Shown piece by piece: positions 18,079 through 27,265 of a DNA stretch of 64,000 bases. Position 1 is the stretch's first letter; every line of letters begins with the position of its first letter. The stretch is from Aquipseudomonas alcaligenes_A. GTDB taxonomy: Bacteria; Pseudomonadota; Gammaproteobacteria; Pseudomonadales; Pseudomonadaceae. The notes under the pieces were generated by a model. The model worked only from the letters and a program-made list of their open reading frames with translations. It was not told the DNA's origin and did not search any database. Both the position numbers and the translations under genes were made by a program. The DNA lies in NCBI GenBank assembly GCA_048595745.1, contig CP184361.1; one strand, written 5' to 3'.

Positions 18079-19626
18079 GTGAACCGGCCCGTTCAGGTCA
18101 AACCCGACAATTTCTTCCTGTTGCTGTTCAATGCCCTGCGCCAGCGCCGCGTGCCGCTCGCCCTGCGCATCGCCAGCCACAGCCTGCTGCTGGTCGCCCT
18201 GGCGCTGGTGATTTACGCCTGGGTGATGGGCATGCAATTCAAGCAGGCCATGCAGCAGCAGGCCGATGCCCTCGGCCAGAGCCTGACCGTACAGACCGCC
18301 GCCTCGGCCACCGAGCTGCTGGTGTCCAACGACATCCTCAGCCTCAACGTGCTGCTCAGCAACCTGGCGAAGAATCCGCTGGTCGCCCACGCCGCCATCT
18401 ACAGCGTGGACAACCGCATCCTCGCCGAGGCCGGCTCGCGCCCAACGCAGAGCATTCTCGGCGAGTCGGAGGGGCTCTACTCCACGCCCATCACCTTTCA
18501 GGAAGTGATCGCCGGGCAGCTGCGCATCAGCCTGGACATGCGGCAGTTCCAGCAACCGATGACCATCAGCCTGCAGAGCATGGGCCTGCTCAGCCTGATC
18601 CTGTTGGCGCTGGCCCTGTCGCTCAGCCTGCGCCTGGGCCGCCACATCTCCACTCCGCTGCTGCAGCTGCGCGTGTGGCTGCGTGATCCGGACGACCCCG
18701 CACCCGGCGCCGGCCGCCAGGACGAGATCGGCGATCTGGCGCGCCAGCTGCAGGCACGCCTGGTACCGGAGAAGCCGGAGCCGGAGCCGCAGTTCGACGA
18801 GCAGGATGACTACGCCGAACTGGACGAGCAGCCTTTCGAGGACAACGACGCGCACGAGCCCGGCTTCGACATGCCGGACCTGCGCACCAGTACCGACTAC
18901 GCCGATAACTTCGACGAACAAAGCCCGCGCCAGGCCGCCGCGGCCGCGGCGCCCGAAGACGACGACCCCTTCGCTGACCTGCGCGACATGCAGAGCGAAG
19001 TGCCGGCACCGGCGCCCAGCGCGCCAGTGGCCAGCGCCCCGGCGCAGCCCGAGCAGCACATCAGCAGCGCCGTACTGGCGATCCAGCTCGGCGCCCAGGA
19101 ACAACTCCGCCACTTGCCGCGCGCGCGTCTGATGGAACTGCTGCAGCGCTATCGCGACTGCCTGGAGCAGGCTGCCGCGCTGTACCAGGGCAAGCTGTTC
19201 ACCCTCAGTGACGGCAGCAGCCTGATGCTGTTCAGCAGCGAGCACAGCGGCGACGACTACCTGACCCACGCCTTGTGCTGCGGCGAACTGATGCGCGCCC
19301 TCGGCCATGCCCTGCAGATCGAGGTGGCCGACAGCGGCATTACCCTGCAACTGCAGCTGGGCCTGACCCGTAGCGACGAGGCGATCAGCCCGAGTCAGGC
19401 CGAACTGCTGCTGAGCGAGGCGGCCCAGGATGCCCTGGCCCTGGCCCAGCACAGCCGCAACCTGCTGCTGGTGCAGCGCAGCGTCGCCGACGACCCGCTG
19501 CTACGCCAGCGCGCGCGCATCCGCGCCATCGCCAGCCCGGAAGGTGCCAGCTGTGTCGAACGCCTGCTGGAGCCCTACCCTTCGCTGCTGGAGCGCCAGC
19601 TGGCGCGCATGCACGAACACTCGTGA
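18079..19626 (+). CDS. AhpA/YtjB-family inner-membrane protein (GTG start)
   Basis: Two membrane segments (IASHSLLLVALALVIYAWV near residues 35-55, and SLILLALALSLSL near 175-190) flank a periplasmic loop. A long acidic, Pro/Ala-rich cytoplasmic linker (about 235-330) and a C-terminal domain follow. The N-terminal region resembles the SMP_2 family of E. coli YtjB, which is also next to serB. The GTG has a GAGAAGAG purine run upstream and begins MNRPVQ. Function unknown. Stop and next start overlap as GTGA. Confidence 0.75.
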   Translation: MNRPVQVKPDNFFLLLFNALRQRRVPLALRIASHSLLLVALALVIYAWVMGMQFKQAMQQQADALGQSLTVQTAASATELLVSNDILSLNVLLSNLAKNPLVAHAAIYSVDNRILAEAGSRPTQSILGESEGLYSTPITFQEVIAGQLRISLDMRQFQQPMTISLQSMGLLSLILLALALSLSLRLGRHISTPLLQLRVWLRDPDDPAPGAGRQDEIGDLARQLQARLVPEKPEPEPQFDEQDDYAELDEQPFEDNDAHEPGFDMPDLRTSTDYADNFDEQSPRQAAAAAAPEDDDPFADLRDMQSEVPAPAPSAPVASAPAQPEQHISSAVLAIQLGAQEQLRHLPRARLMELLQRYRDCLEQAAALYQGKLFTLSDGSSLMLFSSEHSGDDYLTHALCCGELMRALGHALQIEVADSGITLQLQLGLTRSDEAISPSQAELLLSEAAQDALALAQHSRNLLLVQRSVADDPLLRQRARIRAIASPEGASCVERLLEPYPSLLERQLARMHEHS

Positions 19627-20195
19627 CCACCCTCATCACCCACCCACTGCCGGCCCTGGCCCTGGGACTGGCGCTGGGGCCGCGGGTAATACCTCCGCGA
19701 CTGCTGCTGGCCGGCCTGCTGTTCAGCCTGCTTCCCGATGCCGATGTGCTGGCCTTCAAGTTCGGCATCGCCTATGCCGATGCCTTCGGCCACCGTGGTT
19801 TCAGTCATTCGCTGCTGTTTGCCGGCCTCAGTGGCGCACTGGGTGCACTGAGTTGCCGCCTGCTTGGCTGCGGCCCCGTCAAGGCGTTCGCTTGGATCGC
19901 CCTGGCGTGCGCCTCGCACAGCCTGCTAGACGCCGCCACAGACGGCGGCCTGGGCGTGGCCTGGCTGTGGCCCTGGAGCGAGCAGCGTTTCTTCCTGCCC
20001 TGGCGGCCGATCGAGGTCTCACCTTTCGTGCACAACTTCTTCAGCCAGCGCGGCCTCGACGTGCTGGCCTCGGAGGCGCGCTGGGTATGGTTGCCCTGCC
20101 TGGGCCTAGCCCTGGGCGGCATCGCCCTGCGCGCTATCTACGCCCGCTTGAGCAACGCCTGTAGACCGGCCAACAGGCGCGCCAGCGCGCCCTGA
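19623..20195 (+). CDS. Inner-membrane metal-dependent hydrolase family (DUF457/YdjM-like)
   Basis: 190-aa polytopic membrane protein with conserved metal-ligand-like motifs LLPDADVL, FGHRGFSHSLLF and ASHSLLDAATDGG spaced as in the YdjM/DUF457 family. Starts at a GTG overlapping the preceding stop. Its last 58 bp overlap the 3' end of convergent waaA. Substrate unknown; family members are linked to membrane lipid or phosphate chemistry only by inference. Confidence 0.78.
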   Translation: MTTLITHPLPALALGLALGPRVIPPRLLLAGLLFSLLPDADVLAFKFGIAYADAFGHRGFSHSLLFAGLSGALGALSCRLLGCGPVKAFAWIALACASHSLLDAATDGGLGVAWLWPWSEQRFFLPWRPIEVSPFVHNFFSQRGLDVLASEARWVWLPCLGLALGGIALRAIYARLSNACRPANRRASAP

Positions 20196-21412
20196 TTGGC
20201 GCGCAGCACACCCAGTCCGGCCTCGGCCCGGCGCTGCGCCTCGGCCGGATCGGCGAACAGCAGACTGAGAGCCGCGTGCAGCTGCGCGGCATCCGCCACT
20301 TCCAGCAGATCACCGGCTTCGCGCAGCTGAGCGGCGATTTCCAGGAAGTTGAACAGGTGCGGCCCCGCCAGCAGCGGCTTGCCCAGCGCCGCCGGCTCCA
20401 GCAGGTTGTGCCCGCCATTGGCCACCAGGCTGCCACCGACCAGGGCCAGATCGGCCAGGGCATAGAGGAACAGCAGCTCACCCAGGGTATCGCCGACCAG
20501 CACCTGCACCGCCTCGCCGACCGTCTCGCCCGTGGAGCGGCGCACGCAGGCAAACCCTTCGCGCCGGCACAGCTCGAAGACCTGGGTGAAACGCTCCGGA
20601 TGGCGCGGCACCAGGATCAGCAGCGCGTTAGGGCGCTCGTCCAGCAGCCGGCGATGGGCCGCCAGCATCACTTCATCCTCGCCGGCATGGGTACTGGCGG
20701 CGATCCACACCGGTCGCTCCTGCGCGCCCCAGGCGGCACGCAACTCGGCGGCACGCTGCGGCAGCTCGGCCGCCACGCTCAGGTCGAATTTGATCGAGCC
20801 GGTCACTTCGACGCAGCCGGGGCGCGCGCCCAGCTGACGGAAACGTTCGGCCTCGACTTCGGTCTGCACGGCGATAAGGTCCAGCTGGGCAAGCATCGGC
20901 GCGGTCAACCGCGCAAAGCGCGCATAGCCACGCGCAGAGCGCTCGGACAGGCGCGCATTGGCCAGCGCCACGGGAATACCGCGGGCATGACAGGCATGAA
21001 TGTGATTGGGCCACAGCTCGGTTTCCATGATCACCGCCAGCCTCGGCTGCAACCGATCGAGGAAGCGCGCGCAGGCCCAGGGCAGGTCGTACGGCAGGTA
21101 GCAGTGCTGAATGCGCGCGCCAAACAGCGCCTGGATGCGCTCGGAGCCAGTCGGCGTCATGCAGGTGACGGTAATCGGCAACTCGGGATGGCGCTCCAGC
21201 AGCTCGCGGATCAGCGGTGCTGCCGCGATGCTCTCGCCCAGCGATACCGCGTGGATCCAGATCCCACCTTGACGGAAAGCCGGCAGGCCGACCGCTAAGC
21301 GCTCGCCCACGCGCGGCCCATAGGCCGGGGCACGCCAGGCACGCCAAAGCAGACGCAAAAGGATGATGGGCAGAGCCAGGTGCAGGATCAGGGTATAAAG
21401 GGGTCTGTTCAT
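20138..21412 (-). CDS. waaA: 3-deoxy-D-manno-octulosonic acid (Kdo) transferase
   Basis: Adds Kdo residues from CMP-Kdo to the lipid A precursor; family GT30. 424 aa from MNRPLYTLIL, with an N-terminal membrane anchor. The family block WIHAVSLGESIAAAPL contains the catalytic Glu. Other blocks are METELWPN, TGSIKFD, VLVGDTLGELLFLYA and GGSLVANGGHNLLEPAA. It begins the LPS gene series of the window and overlaps the convergent hydrolase gene by 58 bp. Confidence 0.96.
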   Translation of the reverse strand: MNRPLYTLILHLALPIILLRLLWRAWRAPAYGPRVGERLAVGLPAFRQGGIWIHAVSLGESIAAAPLIRELLERHPELPITVTCMTPTGSERIQALFGARIQHCYLPYDLPWACARFLDRLQPRLAVIMETELWPNHIHACHARGIPVALANARLSERSARGYARFARLTAPMLAQLDLIAVQTEVEAERFRQLGARPGCVEVTGSIKFDLSVAAELPQRAAELRAAWGAQERPVWIAASTHAGEDEVMLAAHRRLLDERPNALLILVPRHPERFTQVFELCRREGFACVRRSTGETVGEAVQVLVGDTLGELLFLYALADLALVGGSLVANGGHNLLEPAALGKPLLAGPHLFNFLEIAAQLREAGDLLEVADAAQLHAALSLLFADPAEAQRRAEAGLGVLRANQGALARLLAGLQALLKRA

Positions 21413-21445
21413 GGGCGCGCAGCTTAGCAAAGTGGTCGCCGCCAT

Positions 21446-22330
21446 TCAGCCAATCGCCCGCAACCGCTCCGCAAAGGCATCGGCCAGCCAGAGGGCGGCA
21501 GGCCCCAGCGCCTCGTCTCGCCGACAGACCAGCTCCACCACAAGCGGTGGCGGCGTCCAGTCACAGTTCAGCACGACAAGCTCGCTCTGGTAGGTCGGGT
21601 ACTGCACCACATGGCGAGGCAGCCAGGCCCACCCCAGATCACGCATCAGCAACTCGGCCATGGCGTAGAAGCTGTCCGTTCGCCAGACCGCCGGACTGAC
21701 CTGCTCGCCCCCCGGGTAATGGCTGTCCTGGGGCGTCATCAGCAGCTGCCGGTGACGGGCCAGTTCACGGCGGCCCACCTGCCCCGCCATGGCCAAAGGG
21801 TGCCCGGCGCCGCACACCGTGACCATCTCGATAGTGCCCAGACGCTGGCGTTCAAGGGCATCCGGCATGCGCTCGTGGTGGAACAGCAAACCAAGGTCGG
21901 CACGACGCTCCAGCAACTTGCGCGCAACATCGCCCTGGGCACCACTGGCCAACTGCACCTCCAGCAAGGGGAAAGTCTTGGCCAGCGCCTCCAGGCTATC
22001 GAGCACCGGCTGGTAGGGCATGGCCTCATCCTGAGCCAGACGCAGGCAAACCTCCTCGCCACGCACCAGTCCCTGAGCCCTGCCCTCGAGGCGCTCACAC
22101 TGGCGCAGAACTTCACGCGCCTCCTCCAGCAGGGCCAGCCCGGCGGAGGTCAGGCGCGGCTGGCGCCCACTGCTGCGCTCGAACAGCACCACACCCAGGT
22201 CCGCCTCGAGGAGGGCAATGGCACTGCTCACCGCCGACTGCGCGCGCTGAAGGCGACGAGCCACCGCGGAGAAGGATTGGCCCTCGGCAACGCCAACGAA
22301 AAGACGTATCTGCTCCAGGTTCCACTGCAT
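21446..22330 (-). CDS. LysR-family transcriptional regulator
   Basis: 294 aa from MQWNLEQIRLF. The N-terminal winged helix-turn-helix is FSAVARRLQRAQSAVSSAIA, and a periplasmic-binding-like effector domain spans about 90-290. Divergent from the SMR transporter gene (84-bp gap), so it probably regulates that gene and itself. Effector unknown. It ends 33 bp upstream of waaA on the same strand, so read-through into waaA is possible. Confidence 0.9.
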   Translation of the reverse strand: MQWNLEQIRLFVGVAEGQSFSAVARRLQRAQSAVSSAIALLEADLGVVLFERSSGRQPRLTSAGLALLEEAREVLRQCERLEGRAQGLVRGEEVCLRLAQDEAMPYQPVLDSLEALAKTFPLLEVQLASGAQGDVARKLLERRADLGLLFHHERMPDALERQRLGTIEMVTVCGAGHPLAMAGQVGRRELARHRQLLMTPQDSHYPGGEQVSPAVWRTDSFYAMAELLMRDLGWAWLPRHVVQYPTYQSELVVLNCDWTPPPLVVELVCRRDEALGPAALWLADAFAERLRAIG

Positions 22331-22414
22331 GACCCATCTCCTATACAGATAGCTAATCACTTTATCCCATCAGCCATAACTCTAGAATCGGGCCTCTCAA
22401 CCAGGAGGACCGAC

Positions 22415-22747
22415 ATGAGCGGCTATCTCTATCTTGCCGTCGCCATCACCGCCGAGGTGATCGCCACCACCTCAATGAAGGCACTGGACGGCTTCAACAA
22501 GCCACTGCCTCTGCTGCTGGTGGTCGCGGGCTACGCCATTTCCTTCTGGATGCTCAGCCTGGTGGTCAAGACCATTCCGGTAGGTGTGGCCTACGCCGTC
22601 TGGGCGGGCCTGGGCATCGTCCTGGTCAGCATTGCAGCGACCTTCCTCTACCAGCAGCGCCTCGACTTGCCGGCCATGCTCGGCATGGGACTGATCGTCG
22701 CGGGCGTGGTCGTCATCCAGCTGTTCTCACAGAGCGCCGGTCACTGA
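22415..22747 (+). CDS. Small multidrug resistance (SMR) transporter
   Basis: 110-aa four-helix proton-coupled efflux protein of the EmrE/QacE type, acting as an inner-membrane dimer. The essential Glu14 in AITAEVIATTSMK is present, as are the conserved GVAYAVWAGLGIV and VVIQLFS segments. A strong Shine-Dalgarno (AGGAGG at 22403-22408) precedes the ATG. A TAGAAT -10-like hexamer sits at 22383-22388. Likely substrate class: quaternary cations (family knowledge). Confidence 0.93.
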   Translation: MSGYLYLAVAITAEVIATTSMKALDGFNKPLPLLLVVAGYAISFWMLSLVVKTIPVGVAYAVWAGLGIVLVSIAATFLYQQRLDLPAMLGMGLIVAGVVVIQLFSQSAGH

Positions 22748-22801
22748 TCGCCCCTCGCGGGCGCTATACTGCGCGCCTGTTTTATTCAGCGAGCGCCGCG
22801 C

Positions 22802-23977
22802 ATGTCCCAAGCCCTGAGCACCGATATCCTGATCGTCGGCGGCGGTATCGCCGGCCTCTGGCTCAACGCCCGCCTGCGCCGACTCGGCTACGCCACCCTG
22901 CTGATCGAGAACGCCAGCCTCGGCGGCGGGCAAAGCCTGAAGTCGCAAGGCATCATCCACGGTGGCGCCAAGTACGCCCTGCATGGCGCATTGACCGGCG
23001 CCTCTGAGGCGATCGCCGACATGCCAAGGCGCTGGCGCGAGGCGATCGAGGGCAGTGGCGAACTGGACCTGTCCGGCGTGCGCCTGCTGTCCGAGGCCCA
23101 TTACCTGTGGTCACCGGGCAGCCTGGCGGGCAACCTGACCAGCTTCTTCGCCAGCAAGGCGGTGCGCGGCCGGGTCGATCAGGTCAAGGGCGAACAGCTG
23201 CCCCCTGCCCTGCAACATCCGAAGTTCAAGGGCAAGGTCTACCGCCTGGCGGAACTGGTGCTCGATGTTCCCAGCCTGATCAGCCGCCTGGCCACGCTGG
23301 CCGGCGACAGCCTGCTGGCCGGCCAGACGATCACACCGCTGCGCGAGGATGGCGAGCTGGTCGGCCTGTGCGTCGACGGCCGCGATATTCGCGCCAGGCG
23401 CGTGGTGCTCAGCGCCGGCCGCGGTAACGCCGACCTGCTGGCCGACCTCGGCGTCGAGCAACCGCGCCAGCAGCTGCGACCGTTGCACATGGTGCTGGTC
23501 AAGGGCCGTGGACTCAAACCGCTCTACGCCCACTGCCTGGGCGGCGGGCCCAAACCGCGCATCACCGTCACCAGCCACCCGGCCGCCGACGGCCAATGGG
23601 TCTGGTACCTCGGCGGCGACATCGCCGAAGCCGACGGCGTGGCGCGCAGCGAGGCGGCGCAGATTGCTGCGGCACAGAAGGAAGTGCAGCAGTTGCTGCC
23701 CTGGATCGACCTCTCCGACGCACGCTGGGCCACCCTGCGCGTGGACCGTGCCGAACCGGCGCAGTCCGGCCTGGTGCGCCCGGACAACGCTTTCCTGGCC
23801 GAGCAGGGTTGCCTGCTGGTCGGCTGGCCGACCAAGCTGGCGCTGTCGCCGGACTTCGCCGATCGGGTGATCGCAGCCCTCGAGCGCGATGGCATCCAGC
23901 CAGGCACGCACGCGCCCCTGCCCGAACTGCCGCATCCGCCGCAGGCGCAGCCGGTGTGGGAGGAACTGCTGCCGTGA
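22802..23977 (+). CDS. FAD-dependent oxidoreductase (DAO family)
   Basis: 391 aa with an N-terminal dinucleotide-binding motif ILIVGGGIAGLWLNARLRR and an acidic residue ending strand 2 (LLIENA). The DAO-type fold is followed by a C-terminal GWPTKLALSPDFADR segment. Substrate unknown. Its stop overlaps the GTG of the aldo/keto reductase gene, so both redox enzymes are coupled in one operon, as in the matching P. aeruginosa locus. Confidence 0.82.
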   Translation: MSQALSTDILIVGGGIAGLWLNARLRRLGYATLLIENASLGGGQSLKSQGIIHGGAKYALHGALTGASEAIADMPRRWREAIEGSGELDLSGVRLLSEAHYLWSPGSLAGNLTSFFASKAVRGRVDQVKGEQLPPALQHPKFKGKVYRLAELVLDVPSLISRLATLAGDSLLAGQTITPLREDGELVGLCVDGRDIRARRVVLSAGRGNADLLADLGVEQPRQQLRPLHMVLVKGRGLKPLYAHCLGGGPKPRITVTSHPAADGQWVWYLGGDIAEADGVARSEAAQIAAAQKEVQQLLPWIDLSDARWATLRVDRAEPAQSGLVRPDNAFLAEQGCLLVGWPTKLALSPDFADRVIAALERDGIQPGTHAPLPELPHPPQAQPVWEELLP

Positions 23978-24771
23978 GCCTGCACGACCTGCACCGCCCG
24001 CTGGGCGATACCGGCCTGATCGTCTCGCCACTGGGCCTGGGCACCGTCAAACTGGGCCGCGATCAGGGCGTGAAGTACCCCAACGGCTTCACCATCCCCG
24101 ATGATGCCGCCGCCCGCGCCCTGCTCGAACAAGCCCGCGAACTCGGCATCAACCTGATCGACACAGCACCCGCCTACGGTGTCAGCGAGCAGCGCCTGGG
24201 CCCGCTGCTGCGCGGCCAGCGCGAGGACTGGGTGATCGTCAGCAAGGTCGGCGAGGAATTCGACAACGGCCAGTCGCGCTTCGATTTCTCGCCGGCGCAC
24301 ACGCGCCTGTCGGTCGAGCGCAGCCTGCAGCGCCTGGAAACCGACCGCATCGAACTGGTCCTGGTGCACTCGGACGGCAATGATGTTGCCATCCTGCGCG
24401 ACAGCGGCGTCTACGAGACCCTGGCCGAGCTCAAGCGCGAGGGCAAGATCCGGGCCTTCGGCCTGTCCGGCAAGACGGTCGAGGGCGGCCTGCTGGCGCT
24501 AGAGCGCGGCGACTGCGCGATGGTCACCTACAACCTGGCCGAACGTGGCGAGCAGGCGGTACTCGACTATGCCGCGACCCACGGCAAGGGCATTCTGATC
24601 AAGAAAGCCCTTGCCAGCGGACACGCGGTACTGGCGGGGGAGGATCCGGTGCGCGCCAGCTTCGAGCTGGTATTCGGCCACCCCGGCGTCACTGCCGCCA
24701 TCGTCGGCACCATCAATCCGCAACATCTGGCGGCAAACGCGGCCACCGCGGCGGCAGTGATCCGCGGCTAA
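23974..24771 (+). CDS. Aldo/keto reductase (GTG start)
   Basis: 265 aa (beta/alpha)8 NADPH-dependent reductase. GLGTVKLG, NLIDTAPAYGVSEQRLG (catalytic Asp and Tyr), VSKVGEEF (Lys) and LVLVHSDGND (the His region) are present. The C-terminal AAIVGTINPQHLAANA is the cofactor-binding segment typical of the family. Start GTG overlaps the upstream stop (GTGA). Substrate unknown. Confidence 0.87.
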   Translation: MSLHDLHRPLGDTGLIVSPLGLGTVKLGRDQGVKYPNGFTIPDDAAARALLEQARELGINLIDTAPAYGVSEQRLGPLLRGQREDWVIVSKVGEEFDNGQSRFDFSPAHTRLSVERSLQRLETDRIELVLVHSDGNDVAILRDSGVYETLAELKREGKIRAFGLSGKTVEGGLLALERGDCAMVTYNLAERGEQAVLDYAATHGKGILIKKALASGHAVLAGEDPVRASFELVFGHPGVTAAIVGTINPQHLAANAATAAAVIRG

Positions 24772-24853
24772 ACTGCTGGGCTCCAAGCGAGGCTGAACTT
24801 TGCCGCGCCCTGTCCATCTGATGCAGCCCACCGCTGCCGACTGAGGAGCCGCC

Positions 24854-25753
24854 ATGTCGAGACTGCTGGCCCGCAAGGCCCCAGGCACCTTCAAGACCCT
24901 GCCGCTGTACGTGGAAGCCACGGCGGACGGGCTGAACTACCGTGGCCTCGGCCTGCCGTTGAACTTCGCACAGATGCTCGAGCGACGCCGCCCGGTGGAG
25001 GCCGCCGACAGCCAGCGCTTCGCCCTGGAGCTTGCGAATCTGGGCGTGTCGGTGCGCCTGACCATGGCCTGGCAGGGCCGCGACCACTGGCTGCTGGTGC
25101 GCCAGCAGCGCCCGGATCGCGACGATACCGTGCTCAAGCTGATTTCCGGCTATGTACCGGCCCACGAGCTGAACCTGCCCCTGCTCACCGCCATCCAGGA
25201 AGTTGCCGAGGAGTGCCTGATCGAGAACGGCGGCAGCTGGCTGGGCGGTCGCTATGCCGATACCTGGCTGCCGACCCCCTATCCGCTGCGTTACCACGAG
25301 GACAGCCACTTCCGCCTCAGCCCGCTGACCGGCGCGGCGCGGCCGGTACAGTGCGGCAATCTGATGCTGATGGAGCGGCCGCACGCCTATGTGCACCTGC
25401 CCACCGCCTCGCTGCAACTGGTCTACGACCTGCGCCTGGAGCTGCCGAAGGACTGCCGCCAACCCAGTCTGTTCCATGTCGACGAACGCCTGGAGGACAG
25501 TGAACTGGTGGCCCGTCTGGAGCGCCGCCGCCCGGACATCTACCTGCTGCCGCTGAAGAGCGGCCTGCCCACGGGCGAGCTGTACACCCTGCGCCGGGGC
25601 GAGCTGGTCGCGGCCAGCACCCGCGGCCTGTGGCTGTCGGAAGGCTTCGCCGCGCAGGATGGCTGGCTGGTACGTGATGAACGCATCCGCTGGCGCGACT
25701 GGCTGGCGCAGCTGAGCCGCGCTGAGAGAGAACCGGGCCGCCTGGCCGGCTGA
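24854..25753 (+). CDS. Nudix-like hydrolase with a degenerate Nudix box
   Basis: 299 aa, cytoplasmic. The segment GYVPAHELNLPLLTAIQEVAEECLIE resembles a Nudix box but has two extra residues between the first Glu and a Gln in place of the Arg of REUxEE. The EVAEE core is intact, so metal binding is plausible while activity is uncertain. It stands alone between the AKR gene and hldE; the 82-bp gap upstream contains a Shine-Dalgarno-like AGGAG before the ATG. Confidence 0.55.
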   Translation: MSRLLARKAPGTFKTLPLYVEATADGLNYRGLGLPLNFAQMLERRRPVEAADSQRFALELANLGVSVRLTMAWQGRDHWLLVRQQRPDRDDTVLKLISGYVPAHELNLPLLTAIQEVAEECLIENGGSWLGGRYADTWLPTPYPLRYHEDSHFRLSPLTGAARPVQCGNLMLMERPHAYVHLPTASLQLVYDLRLELPKDCRQPSLFHVDERLEDSELVARLERRRPDIYLLPLKSGLPTGELYTLRRGELVAASTRGLWLSEGFAAQDGWLVRDERIRWRDWLAQLSRAEREPGRLAG

Positions 25754-25756
25754 GGA

Positions 25757-25780
25757 AAAGCGGCCGCCGGCAGGCGGCCG
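25757..25780 (-). terminator. hldE terminator
   Basis: On the minus strand an 8-bp stem CGGCCGCC/GGCGGCCG (25780-25773 with 25768-25761) with a 4-nt loop is followed by TTTT, just downstream of the hldE stop codon. Confidence 0.75.
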
Positions 25781-25787
25781 CCGAAGA

Positions 25788-27209
25788 TCACTTGCTGCGA
25801 ATCTTCTCGACGATGGCGGTGGTCGAGCTGTTCTCCACCAGGCCCAGCACGCGCACCTCGCCGCCGTAGGCACGGACGATCTCGGCGCCAACCACCTGGT
25901 CGATGCCGTAGTCGCCACCCTTGACCAGCACATCCGGCTTGACCTGGCGCAGCAGGTTCTCCGGAGTGTCCTCGGCGAAGCTCACCACCCAGTCCACCGC
26001 GCCGAGGCCGGCGAGCACGGCCATGCGCCGGTCCACCGCGTTGATCGGCCGCCCCGGGCCCTTGAGGCGCGCCACCGAAGCGTCATCGTTGACCGCCAGC
26101 ACCAGGCGATCGCCCTGGGCGCGGGCCTGTTCCAGGTAGGTCACGTGGCCGGCGTGGAGGATGTCGAAGCAGCCGTTGGTGAAGACGATCTTCTCACCAT
26201 GGGCGCGGGCATCCTCCAACGCCAGGAGCAATTGCTCGACGCTGACCACGCCACGCTCGGAACCCTCCTCGCGCTGCACCGCACGGCGCAGTTCGGGGGC
26301 GCTGATGGCGGCGGTGCCGAGCTTGCCGACCACGATGCCGGCCGCCAGGTTGGCCAGGGCCACGGCCTGCGGCAGCTCCTCGCCGGCGGCGATGGAGGCA
26401 GCCAGGGTCGAGATCACGGTATCGCCAGCACCGGTCACATCGAACACCTCGCGGGCGCGCGCAGGCAGGTGCAGTGCCGGGTGGTCGGGGCGCAGCAAGG
26501 TCATGCCATGCTCGCCACGGGTCACCAGCAGGGCGCCCAGCTCCAGTTCGTTCATCAGCCTGGCGCCTTTGGCCACCAGCTCAGCCTCGTCCTGGCAAGG
26601 CCCGACGATGGTCTCGAACTCGCTGAGGTTGGGGGTGATCAGGCTGGCCCCCCGGTAGATCGAGAAGTCCTTGCCCTTGGGATCGGCCAGCACCGGAATG
26701 CCGCGGGCCCTGGCCAGCTGGATCAGCGCCTGATGGTTCTTCAGAGCGCCCTTGCCGTAGTCGGACAGCACCAGCACCTTGACCCCGGCGAGCAGGCCGT
26801 CGACATCTTCGGCCAACGACTCGACATCGGTATTGAAGGGTTCTTCGAAGTCCATGCGCAGCAGTTGCTGATGGCGGCTCATCACCCGCAGCTTGACGAT
26901 GGTCGGCTGCTCGTCGATGCGCTGGAAGTGCGCCTGCACCCCGGCCGCATGCAGACTGTCAGCCAGGCTGTGGGCCGCCTCGTCACGCCCGGTCACACCA
27001 ACCAGCAACGCCGGCGCACCGAGCGCGGCAATGTTCAGCGCGACGTTGGCGGCGCCGCCCGGACGATCCTCGATCTGCTCAACCTTGACCACCGGCACCG
27101 GGGCTTCGGGCGAGATACGCGATGTACCGCCATGCCAGTAACGGTCGAGCATGACATCGCCCACCACCAGGACGGGGGCTTGATCGTAACGGGGCATGGA
27201 CAGCTTCAT
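25788..27209 (-). CDS. hldE: Bifunctional heptose kinase / adenylyltransferase HldE
   Basis: Makes ADP-heptose for the LPS inner core. The N-terminal ribokinase-like domain (about 1-320) phosphorylates heptose-7-phosphate at C1 and carries RPGGAANVALN and DVTGAGDTVIS. The C-terminal cytidylyltransferase-type domain (about 340-473) has FTNGCFDILHAGHVTYLEQA and the GRPIN block. 473 aa, close to E. coli HldE. Its product feeds WaaC and WaaF encoded further right. Last gene of the msbA-mig14-dnpA-hldE run. Confidence 0.97.
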   Translation of the reverse strand: MKLSMPRYDQAPVLVVGDVMLDRYWHGGTSRISPEAPVPVVKVEQIEDRPGGAANVALNIAALGAPALLVGVTGRDEAAHSLADSLHAAGVQAHFQRIDEQPTIVKLRVMSRHQQLLRMDFEEPFNTDVESLAEDVDGLLAGVKVLVLSDYGKGALKNHQALIQLARARGIPVLADPKGKDFSIYRGASLITPNLSEFETIVGPCQDEAELVAKGARLMNELELGALLVTRGEHGMTLLRPDHPALHLPARAREVFDVTGAGDTVISTLAASIAAGEELPQAVALANLAAGIVVGKLGTAAISAPELRRAVQREEGSERGVVSVEQLLLALEDARAHGEKIVFTNGCFDILHAGHVTYLEQARAQGDRLVLAVNDDASVARLKGPGRPINAVDRRMAVLAGLGAVDWVVSFAEDTPENLLRQVKPDVLVKGGDYGIDQVVGAEIVRAYGGEVRVLGLVENSSTTAIVEKIRSK

Positions 27210-27265
27210 GGGTACTCCAGGGCAGCAAAATCGGGGCGGATCATAGCATGGCGGGGGCGCGGGCC

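Noticed and set aside
16226..18082. 618-codon plus-strand open frame spanning the end of fimX and the serB region
   Set aside because: It runs through the fimX terminator and antisense to serB and is low-complexity Arg/Gln/His-rich; not a real gene.
22741..22801. Possible terminator/promoter between the SMR gene and the FAD oxidoreductase gene
   Set aside because: A GCCC/GGGC hairpin and a TATACT hexamer exist, but there is no T run and no convincing -35; too weak to list.
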